From assembly GCA_031581145.1 (NCBI GenBank), contig JAVLBP010000005.1, positions 1 to 64,000 of the forward strand: DNA of 64,000 nt, read 5' to 3'. Source of the DNA: UBA8296 sp031581145. GTDB lineage: Bacteria > Bacteroidota > Rhodothermia > Balneolales > Balneolaceae. The position numbers were made by a program, and so were the translations under genes. The notes under the pieces were generated by a model. The model was given only the letters and a program-made list of their open reading frames with translations. It was not told where the DNA came from and made no database searches. Positions 17,744 to 24,273 of this stretch are shown piece by piece. How positions within the stretch are numbered: position 1 is the first letter of the stretch; each line of letters starts with the position of its first letter.

Positions 17744-18813
17744 TCTGTTTCTTTGGCCGGCTCTTTTTTCTCATCTTTTGCGGCTAATTCTGCACTAGGT
17801 GAACGTTCTTCTAATTCCACTTCGGGCAGAAGCTTCTGCTTAACCAAAGCCTCAATTTTAGCTGTTAATTCTGGATCTTCTTCCAAAAATTGAATTGCAG
17901 ATTCAGCTCCTTGACCAATGGGCTCGCCTTCATACCTAAACCAACTACCTCGTTTCTCTATTACATCAAACTGAACAGCGAGGTCCAGAAGCTCATTAAT
18001 CTTAGAGATCCCCTTACCGTACATGATATTGAACTCGACCGTTTTGAATGGCGGAGCGACTTTATTTTTAACCACTTTCACCTTAGTGCGGTTGCCCATG
18101 ACATCCTCACCTTTTTTAATGGCACCTATGCGACGAATATCAAGTCGTACAGATGAATAAAACTTCAGTGCACGTCCACCCGTCGTCGTTTCAGGGTTTC
18201 CAAACATCACACCGATTTTCTCTCGAACCTGATTAATAAATATGCATGATGTACGGGTTTTGTTTATCACACCGGTCACTTTTCGTAAGGCTTGAGACAT
18301 CAATCGCGCCTGAAGCCCCATATGTGAATCCCCCATTTCACCCTCTAGCTCTGCCTTTGGAACGAGTGCGGCAACCGAATCGACGACAACCACATCCAAG
18401 GCCCCTGAACGGATAAGGGTCTCCGTGATCTCAAGGGCTTGCTCTCCCGAATCGGGTTGAGAAATCAGCAACTCATCGGTATTGATGCCTAATGCCTTAG
18501 CATATTTTGAATCAAAGGCATGCTCCGCATCAATAAATGCGGCATAGCCACCCGACTTTTGGGCTTCAGCAACGACCTGCATGGCAAGAGTGGTTTTACC
18601 TGAAGCTTCTGGCCCATAAATCTCAGTGATGCGGCCCCTTGGAATTCCTCCAACGCCCAATGCATAATCAACCATGATTGACCCTGTTGAAATCACATCC
18701 ACTTCGTGAACAGGTTTGTCTCCAAGTTTCATAATGGTGCCGGAACCAAATTGCTTTTCAATTTGTCCAACGGCGATGTCTAATGCTTTGTTACGATCTG
18801 CTGATTCTGCCAT
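17740..18813 (-). CDS. recA: Recombinase A
   Basis: ATP-dependent strand-exchange protein for homologous recombination and SOS induction. Walker A is GPEASGKTT, Walker B lies in LDVVVVDSVAAL, and MGLQARLMSQALRK with NQVREKIGVMFGNPETTTGG are the L1/L2 loop regions. The 357 residues end in an acidic/basic mix (PAKETE). The start ATG is preceded on the transcript by CCTCCTT, which is the reverse of a Shine-Dalgarno sequence, so initiation does not rely on one. Two inverted repeats lie upstream and could be SOS operators. First gene of the long minus-strand run. Confidence 0.97.
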   Translation of the reverse strand: MAESADRNKALDIAVGQIEKQFGSGTIMKLGDKPVHEVDVISTGSIMVDYALGVGGIPRGRITEIYGPEASGKTTLAMQVVAEAQKSGGYAAFIDAEHAFDSKYAKALGINTDELLISQPDSGEQALEITETLIRSGALDVVVVDSVAALVPKAELEGEMGDSHMGLQARLMSQALRKVTGVINKTRTSCIFINQVREKIGVMFGNPETTTGGRALKFYSSVRLDIRRIGAIKKGEDVMGNRTKVKVVKNKVAPPFKTVEFNIMYGKGISKINELLDLAVQFDVIEKRGSWFRYEGEPIGQGAESAIQFLEEDPELTAKIEALVKQKLLPEVELEERSPSAELAAKDEKKEPAKETE

Positions 18814-18837
18814 AAGGAGGGATTAAAATAGGTTAAA

Positions 18838-18918
18838 TGAACAGGAACCAATGTATATGTTCAATATATGTAAAACATTGCATTGATGCCACTCTTTCAT
18901 TTAAGAACATTCCATGTT
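18838..18918. promoter_or_regulatory. Candidate SOS/regulatory inverted repeats upstream of recA
   Basis: Two symmetric sites lie between recA and tatD: TGAACA...TGTTCA (18838-18863, 14-base spacer) and AACAT-TCC-ATGTT (18906-18918). Both resemble the GAAC/GTTC half sites used by many LexA proteins, but the spacing of neither matches a consensus I can name for this group. Position 25-105 bp upstream of recA makes an operator plausible. Confidence 0.35.
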
Positions 18919-18948
18919 ACGTTCCTTACATCTTGATTTCAAAAAAAG

Positions 18949-18974
18949 TTATCGCCACAGATTATCGCCACAGA
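18949..18974. repeat. 13-bp tandem repeat upstream of tatD
   Basis: TTATCGCCACAGA is repeated exactly at 18949 and 18962 in the recA-tatD intergenic space, 20 bp before the tatD start. Noncoding, and its unit length is not a multiple of three. Confidence 0.7.
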
Positions 18975-18993
18975 ATAGACCCAACATCTACAC

Positions 18994-19779
18994 ATGATTG
19001 ATACGCACTGTCACCTCTATTTGGATGATTTCCTGGAAGATTTACGAGACGTAGCGACTCGTGCCTCGGACGTTGGTGTAACTCAGATCCTAATGCCTGC
19101 CATTTCGATGGACTCGATGGCTCAAATGGATCGTTGTATTCAATCTTGGGATAGCTTTGCTTCTGGAATCACCTTGCATAAAATGGCTGGCATCCATCCC
19201 TGTGAATGGAAATCAGGTGACCCTGTAGATAGAGAGAAAATTTTTCTCATGGCCTCCGCTCAAGACATTTGCGCCGTGGGTGAGACCGGCCTTGACGCTC
19301 ACTGGTCTACAGAGGCGATGGCGGAGCAACATACATCTTTGGATGCCCACTTATCTATCGCCAAAGAGCTTCAAAAACCCATTGTTTTGCATAATAGAGA
19401 AACCACAACTGAGCTTCTGGATAGGGTAGAGACTCACCAAGATGGATCCCTCACGGGTGTTTGGCATTGTTTTACGGGAACAGAAAACGAGGCACGGCGG
19501 GCGATCGATTTAGGGCTACACCTGGGCATTGGCGGAGTATTTACGTTCAAAAAAACACAAACTCGTGAGTTTATAAAATCTCTTCCCTTTGAACGACTTC
19601 TTCTTGAAACAGACGCTCCCTATCTGGCTCCGGTTCCGTTTCGGGGTAAGCGTAATGAACCCTCCTATGTTGCTCATACAGCACAAGCCCTTGCCAATGC
19701 GTTAGAATGTTCTTTATCCACTGTTTTGGAACAAACCAATATCAATGCTAGGACGCTTTTTGGACTCCAATCTTCATGA
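18994..19779 (+). CDS. tatD: TatD-family metal-dependent DNase
   Basis: TIM-barrel metallo-nuclease of the TatD/YcfH family, linked to DNA repair and RNA quality control. The metal ligands are all in place: IDTHCHL at the start, GETGLDAHW, VLHNRE, WHCFTG and LLETDAPYLAP. At 261 residues it is full length. It reads away from recA and its 3' end overlaps the convergent pdxB gene by 32 bp. A 13-bp tandem repeat lies just before the start. Confidence 0.92.
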   Translation: MIDTHCHLYLDDFLEDLRDVATRASDVGVTQILMPAISMDSMAQMDRCIQSWDSFASGITLHKMAGIHPCEWKSGDPVDREKIFLMASAQDICAVGETGLDAHWSTEAMAEQHTSLDAHLSIAKELQKPIVLHNRETTTELLDRVETHQDGSLTGVWHCFTGTENEARRAIDLGLHLGIGGVFTFKKTQTREFIKSLPFERLLLETDAPYLAPVPFRGKRNEPSYVAHTAQALANALECSLSTVLEQTNINARTLFGLQSS

Positions 19780-20980
19780 GCCACGGATACGTCGTGTGAA
19801 GAGGTTCTGAAGCATAGATTCTTCGAAATTCCGTTCGTAGGGGCGTCTGCGTCCTCCATTGCTTAAAAAGCCCCTCTCGATGATGAGGTTTTGCTTCAGT
19901 AAATGGGCCATCATTTTCAGCAAATGGGCCGTCATGAAATTGGTCATCATATTGTGACTGTCCCAATGGATGTGAGTGACCCTCAAGCATCGCAGCTTTA
20001 AACACCGCCGAACGCGCCATCCATGGATGGATAGCCTCGATGAGCTCCTTGGCAGACGTGACATCATCTGATAGTGTTACCGGAGAAACTTCACCTGCTT
20101 GGTTTGCTTGCTTTGGAACTTGCACCGGTACGCCCAATGACTCAAGATGCTTGGTGACCTGAGCAAATACGTTGAGCCTAGATTGTATAGAGTACCCTGC
20201 AATGTGAGGAGTCGCAAGTGTAGCGGCTTCAAGGAGATCGAGGCGGATGCTTGGTTCGCCATGCCAAACATCACAAGCTAGCTGGCCGCCACGTTTTGCC
20301 CAGTGGTAGAGTGCGTCTTCATCGATCGTACCCCCTCTAGAGGCTTGGATAATCCAGAAAGTCTTGGCGTTTTGTAATTCCTCATGACTCCATAGTGGCA
20401 TGGTCGCATCCTCACTACCAATCACACGAGGCACATGAAAGGTGACAGCATCACAAGCCATGATATCGTCCATTGTGGACGATCGAAATGGGCCTGCAGG
20501 TTGCATCTCTCGGCCAAAATCTTGTGCTGCGCGCGCTCTAGGAGGATCATACAAGACGACATCCCAGCCTAATTCCTTTGCCAAAGACTCAACAGCTTGC
20601 CCGGTTGCTCCGACGCCAACAATGCCCAAAGAGCCTTGAAACGACCCTTGACTCATCCACAGAACAGAGGCAATAACATATTCGGCCACAGCATGCGCGT
20701 TTGCGCCAGGGCAATGACGCCAATGGATCCCAAGAGCCGTCAACCACTCCGTATCTATATGGTCAATCCCTGCCGTGGCTGTAATGACAAAGCTCGGGGG
20801 TGAATCGATCCATTCTGGATACGTCTCTTTGTCGATTCTCGTCACGGACCGAATGATGAACCCATCTACAAATGGACGATGGTTTTCAAGTGCATACTCT
20901 TCAAGTGGAATGCATGTCACATTGGGGGCAATCACCTTTTGAATGCCATCAAGAAGCTGTCGGTCGACGACAATCTTCAT
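19748..20980 (-). CDS. pdxB: Erythronate-4-phosphate dehydrogenase (PdxB-like)
   Basis: Oxidises 4-phosphoerythronate in the DXP-dependent route to pyridoxal 5'-phosphate. It is a D-2-hydroxyacid dehydrogenase: TAGIDHIDTEWL, then GANAHAVAEYV, the NAD-binding GIVGVGATG and the DVWHGEP segment near the catalytic site are all PdxB-like. The C-terminal part (after about residue 290) contains a 21-bp tandem duplication that produces DGPFAEN/DGPFTEA in a probable loop. The length of 410 residues is somewhat over the usual 380. It stops inside the 3' end of tatD and starts 3 bp after the unknown gene upstream. Confidence 0.88.
   Translation of the reverse strand: MKIVVDRQLLDGIQKVIAPNVTCIPLEEYALENHRPFVDGFIIRSVTRIDKETYPEWIDSPPSFVITATAGIDHIDTEWLTALGIHWRHCPGANAHAVAEYVIASVLWMSQGSFQGSLGIVGVGATGQAVESLAKELGWDVVLYDPPRARAAQDFGREMQPAGPFRSSTMDDIMACDAVTFHVPRVIGSEDATMPLWSHEELQNAKTFWIIQASRGGTIDEDALYHWAKRGGQLACDVWHGEPSIRLDLLEAATLATPHIAGYSIQSRLNVFAQVTKHLESLGVPVQVPKQANQAGEVSPVTLSDDVTSAKELIEAIHPWMARSAVFKAAMLEGHSHPLGQSQYDDQFHDGPFAENDGPFTEAKPHHREGLFKQWRTQTPLRTEFRRIYASEPLHTTYPWLMKIGVQKAS
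19901..19937. repeat. 21-bp tandem duplication in pdxB
   Basis: AAATGGGCCATCATT at 19901 recurs as AAATGGGCCGTCATG at 19922 (period 21). It encodes a doubled DGPF segment. Confidence 0.65.
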
Positions 20981-20983
20981 GAA

Positions 20984-21589
20984 TTAGACAGGTCTGGATA
21001 AAGGTGTGAAGGGGCCTTTTTTCCGTTTAGAAATAGGGGGGGCAAAGACTTCGGCATCAACAATCGCTTGACGTGCCCGTTCTTTGGTGACAAGCCGAGT
21101 GAAAGAACGCTTCTTAGACTCGCTCGTCATAAAGGGGGACAACATTGATGAATCAGTCTCGCTCAAGCTTTCACGGCCTTGAGGCTGCCTTGATTTAGCC
21201 GATTCATCAAAGGATGTATCTGTGGGTGTGCCTGAGCGTTGATTTGCGGGTTGATTTGCGGGTAATTCATAAGGGGAGGCATCTTGAGTGCGCTCAGCCA
21301 TTGATCGACCAAATTCCTGCCCATTAGTCCCATTTCGACCAGCAGCTTGTTCAAACGCTTCTTGTTCAAACGCTTCTTGTCCAAAAACTTCTTGTTCAGC
21401 CGTATCTTGACCAATGGGTTCTAGTGCTTCGTCTGTTTCCATTAGCATTCCCTCAGGATCGGGGAAAAACTCCTCATCACCCTCTTCGGGGAGATCTTCT
21501 GCCAATTCTCGACGCCGACGGTTCTGAATGTAATTTATCAGCCCCGCTGCTCCAGCAATTAGCAAACCTATGATTTCAAATACTTCCAT
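20984..21589 (-). CDS. Membrane-anchored hypothetical protein
   Basis: I do not recognise this 201-residue protein. A single N-terminal hydrophobic segment (about 4-20) is followed by an Arg-rich stop (NRRRRE) and a long acidic, Gln/Glu-rich, probably disordered tail with FEQEA-type five-residue repeats and PANQ twice. The last 45 residues turn basic (TRLVTKERARQAIVDAEVFAPP) and look more conserved, perhaps a short binding motif. The orientation would put the tail in the cytoplasm by the positive-inside rule. It is 3 bp from pdxB on the same strand, so the two are probably co-transcribed. Confidence 0.6.
   Translation of the reverse strand: MEVFEIIGLLIAGAAGLINYIQNRRRRELAEDLPEEGDEEFFPDPEGMLMETDEALEPIGQDTAEQEVFGQEAFEQEAFEQAAGRNGTNGQEFGRSMAERTQDASPYELPANQPANQRSGTPTDTSFDESAKSRQPQGRESLSETDSSMLSPFMTSESKKRSFTRLVTKERARQAIVDAEVFAPPISKRKKGPFTPLSRPV
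21239..21410. repeat. 12-bp and 15-bp tandem repeats in the hypothetical gene
   Basis: TTGATTTGCGGG is duplicated at 21239-21262 (PANQ twice), and a 15-bp unit (CAAACGCTTCTTGTT) occurs three to four times at 21352-21410 (FEQEA repeats). All units keep frame. Confidence 0.75.
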
Positions 21590-21714
21590 ACTTTTAAGGT
21601 ATCATTCCAGCCCCAAAGAAACACATGTCGAATCCACGCGTGATTATCGTGACTTCATGCACAATCATGCATACTACTGTGTCGAACGCAACGGTTAGAT
21701 AAGACTATATTCCT

Positions 21715-23082
21715 ATGAATCCATATCAGTTTATACGCAAAAAGCGCGATGGAGGTTCCCACTCCAAGCAACAGATCATGGACTGGGTTCAGGCTTACAC
21801 TTCTGGGGACCTTCCGGATTATCAAATGTCTGCATTTCTTATGGCAGGCGTCCTACAGGGCTTCACAACCAATGAAACACAGGGTTTTATGGAGGCTATG
21901 TTGTTCTCTGGTGAGAAGATGGATTTGTCGGCAATCAAGGGACCCAAAATCGACAAGCATTCTACGGGAGGTGTGGGCGATAAGACATCTCTGTTGTTAG
22001 CACCGATTTTGGCAAGTAAAGGGGTGGTCGTCCCTATGATTTCAGGGCGAGGGCTTGGACACACAGGGGGGACGCTCGATAAACTTGCCTCGATTCGAGG
22101 GTTTCGAACTGATTTAACATTGGAGCAAGCACGTCATCAATGCGAACAAATTGGCGTTGCCATGATGGGTCAAACAGAGGATATCGCCCCTGCCGATAAA
22201 AAACTCTATGCCCTTCGAGATGCCACAGCAACCGTGGAATCGATCCCGTTGATCGCCAGCAGCATTATGAGTAAAAAGTGTGCCGAAGGGATTGAGGGGC
22301 TTGTTCTGGATGTCAAGGTTGGAACGGGTGCTTTTATGGAAACAGAGCAGCAAGCTCGTGAACTTGGTTCGACAATGATTCAACTGGGTGAGTCGTTTGG
22401 GGTGAAAACACAGGTCGTCTTCACGGATATGAATCAACCTCTTGGACGCCTGGTTGGCAATGGTCTCGAGGTGGAAGAGTCCATTCTTGGATTACTTGGC
22501 CATGGCCCAGAGGATCTTATGGAGGTCACCCATCGCCTTGCCGCAAGCATGTTTCAATTAGCAGGAAAGGTTGAGAGTATCGACGAAGGAGTGTCTCTTT
22601 CCAAAGAAACCATAACGAACGGTGAGGCATGGGCCATGTTTTTAACCCTTGTTGAGGCACAACAAGGTGATGCTGACCAATTAAAGGATTGGGTTCAAAC
22701 GTGGCAAAACGATCCATCGGTTCATCTTTATACACCCACACAGAGCTCTGCTGTTTTGGCTCCTCACGCTGGGGTGTTGACACACTGCGACTGCAAAGAA
22801 CTAGGGTTTATTGCCACGGAATTGGGGGCTGGGCGTGCCACGATGGTGGACAAGATTGACCCAGCGGCTGGAATGGAGTGCCTCAAGAAACTTGGTGAAT
22901 CTGTTGAAGAGGGGGAGCCCATTGCACTTCTTCACGGACATAAGGGCGCACCCATGGAGGTGCTTGGTCAGCGCTATATCGCATCATGGACCCTCCAAAA
23001 AAGGTCTAAAGAAGCCACAGGCCAAAGATTTTCTACACCACCCTTCATTCACGGCTCTATGAATAAAGAAATGCTTGCATAG
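21715..23082 (+). CDS. deoA: Thymidine / pyrimidine-nucleoside phosphorylase
   Basis: Splits pyrimidine (deoxy)nucleosides with phosphate in nucleoside salvage. The family signature SGRGLGHTGGTLDKLAS (about 110-126) is intact, preceded by KHSTGGVGDKTSLLLAP for phosphate binding and followed by KLYALRDATATVES and the SIMSKKCAEG segment. The C-terminal alpha/beta domain ends near residue 430. With 455 residues it fits both thymidine phosphorylase (DeoA) and the broader-specificity Pdp, which sequence alone does not separate well. It is a single-gene unit with divergent and convergent neighbours. Confidence 0.9.
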   Translation: MNPYQFIRKKRDGGSHSKQQIMDWVQAYTSGDLPDYQMSAFLMAGVLQGFTTNETQGFMEAMLFSGEKMDLSAIKGPKIDKHSTGGVGDKTSLLLAPILASKGVVVPMISGRGLGHTGGTLDKLASIRGFRTDLTLEQARHQCEQIGVAMMGQTEDIAPADKKLYALRDATATVESIPLIASSIMSKKCAEGIEGLVLDVKVGTGAFMETEQQARELGSTMIQLGESFGVKTQVVFTDMNQPLGRLVGNGLEVEESILGLLGHGPEDLMEVTHRLAASMFQLAGKVESIDEGVSLSKETITNGEAWAMFLTLVEAQQGDADQLKDWVQTWQNDPSVHLYTPTQSSAVLAPHAGVLTHCDCKELGFIATELGAGRATMVDKIDPAAGMECLKKLGESVEEGEPIALLHGHKGAPMEVLGQRYIASWTLQKRSKEATGQRFSTPPFIHGSMNKEMLA

Positions 23083-23122
23083 CATTGTGGGTATTGCCCA
23101 TGAACCCTTTTAAAGGTGTAAT

Positions 23123-23539
23123 TCAGGAGTTTTTTGTACTAATCGAGGGGATCACAAGACTGAATATGTACGCAGTGGGTAGAATAACAATGTACAGGAC
23201 ATTCAAATATAACAGTGCGATTTGCGTGATCAATGAAAGTGTACGTAAAAAAGTACTATTTAAATTGAATTTGTGACTTAACCCTGCAAAAAATCCAGTA
23301 ATAAAACCTTGATCAGAGCTCCTGTATAGGCCGCGGTCTTTGGTTGTTATGCGAAAGGCGTCAAATGAAGTGGTTTTTGTTGACAGATCATGGCCGCATT
23401 TAAAGCAAAGGACCTCTCTTGAACTGGTTTTTTTCCCGCAGCCAGGACAATAATTCGTACCAGAGGTGTACTCCTTCTCACATACTGAACAAAGAGTTTC
23501 ACCTCTTTCTATAACGGTATTACATGTCCGACAATGCAT
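23123..23539 (-). CDS. Zinc-ribbon and PspC-domain membrane protein
   Basis: A 138-residue protein with two features. The N-terminal 55 residues hold four CxxC pairs (CRTC, CSVC, CPGC, CFKC), forming a double zinc ribbon. The rest is a PspC-like domain: GLYRSSDQGFITGFFAGLSHKFNLNSTFLRTL-type sequence leading into one or two hydrophobic helices. PspC proteins sense or transmit inner-membrane stress; the zinc-ribbon fusion is seen in several phyla without known function. It lies downstream of the two-component genes on the same strand. A perfect 8-bp hairpin sits just before its start. Confidence 0.72.
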   Translation of the reverse strand: MHCRTCNTVIERGETLCSVCEKEYTSGTNYCPGCGKKTSSREVLCFKCGHDLSTKTTSFDAFRITTKDRGLYRSSDQGFITGFFAGLSHKFNLNSTFLRTLSLITQIALLYLNVLYIVILPTAYIFSLVIPSISTKNS

Positions 23540-23545
23540 CCTTTA

Positions 23546-23565
23546 ACCTTGTTTTCGAACAAGGT
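23546..23565. promoter_or_regulatory. Perfect hairpin six bases before the zinc-ribbon/PspC start codon
   Basis: ACCTTGTT (23546-23553) and AACAAGGT (23558-23565) are exact reverse complements around TTCG. On the minus-strand transcript the hairpin ends six bases before the ATG at 23539 and is preceded, not followed, by the T-run, so it does not look like a terminator for the upstream gene. It could hold back ribosome access or be a protein-binding site. Confidence 0.45.
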
Positions 23566-23662
23566 ACTCTGTAAAAAAAAAGGATAGGACACATTAAAAT
23601 GTGTAGATAGAATCACTGTACACTCATCATCGCATCCACCCAATCAAAGGATTGAGACATAC

Positions 23663-24271
23663 TTACTGTATTTTATTTAGGTTTATGAGCTCAAACTTTG
23701 AATGAACTTGAAGTTTCCCATAAATATTCTTGATATGCATTCGGACTGTATTCACACTAATATTTAGCTCCTTTGCAATGGCATTATAGGATTTTGCCTC
23801 CATGATGTAGTGAGTAATCTCCTTTTCTCGAGTGGTTAATGAGTTAAATTTCGAAGAGTTATGCTGAAAAAAATGAACCACCTTGAAGGCAACGGAGGGG
23901 GTTAAATAGGCGCCGCCACGAAGTACGGATTCAAAAACGGTCAAGTAATCAATCCCAGAGCTTTGCTTGTCAATGTAGCCTACAGCACCTGCCTTTATTG
24001 CTTGAAAGATCATATCCGCGTCATTTTTTATAGTATGCATGATTATTAATGCATTGCTATGAGACTTTTTCAACATTGGAATCGCTTCTAACCCGTTCAT
24101 TTCTGGCATTAAGACGTCCAGTAAAATGATATCAGCTAGGTCCTTGGATTGTTGAAAAGAGACAGGCCCTTCATAGAGACTCACCAAAACAGGCAAATCA
24201 ATTTTTTTGATAGTTTTAGCAATTAATGCCCCCATTTCTAAATCATCTTCAATTACTGCTACGTTATACAT
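23663..24271 (-). CDS. Response regulator, NarL/LuxR type
   Basis: Transcription factor of the NarL family: a receiver domain (about 1-120) with the phospho-acceptor Asp in ILLDVLMPEMNG, the conserved Thr/Lys positions (MHTIKND, YIDKQSSG), and a C-terminal LuxR-type helix-turn-helix (LTTREKEITHYI ... NISVNTVRMHIKNIYGKL). 202 residues. It lies 2 bp after the sensor kinase gene and is surely its partner. Target genes are unknown; the neighbouring zinc-ribbon/PspC gene is an obvious candidate. Confidence 0.9.
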   Translation of the reverse strand: MYNVAVIEDDLEMGALIAKTIKKIDLPVLVSLYEGPVSFQQSKDLADIILLDVLMPEMNGLEAIPMLKKSHSNALIIMHTIKNDADMIFQAIKAGAVGYIDKQSSGIDYLTVFESVLRGGAYLTPSVAFKVVHFFQHNSSKFNSLTTREKEITHYIMEAKSYNAIAKELNISVNTVRMHIKNIYGKLQVHSKFELINLNKIQ

Positions 24272-24273
24272 GG

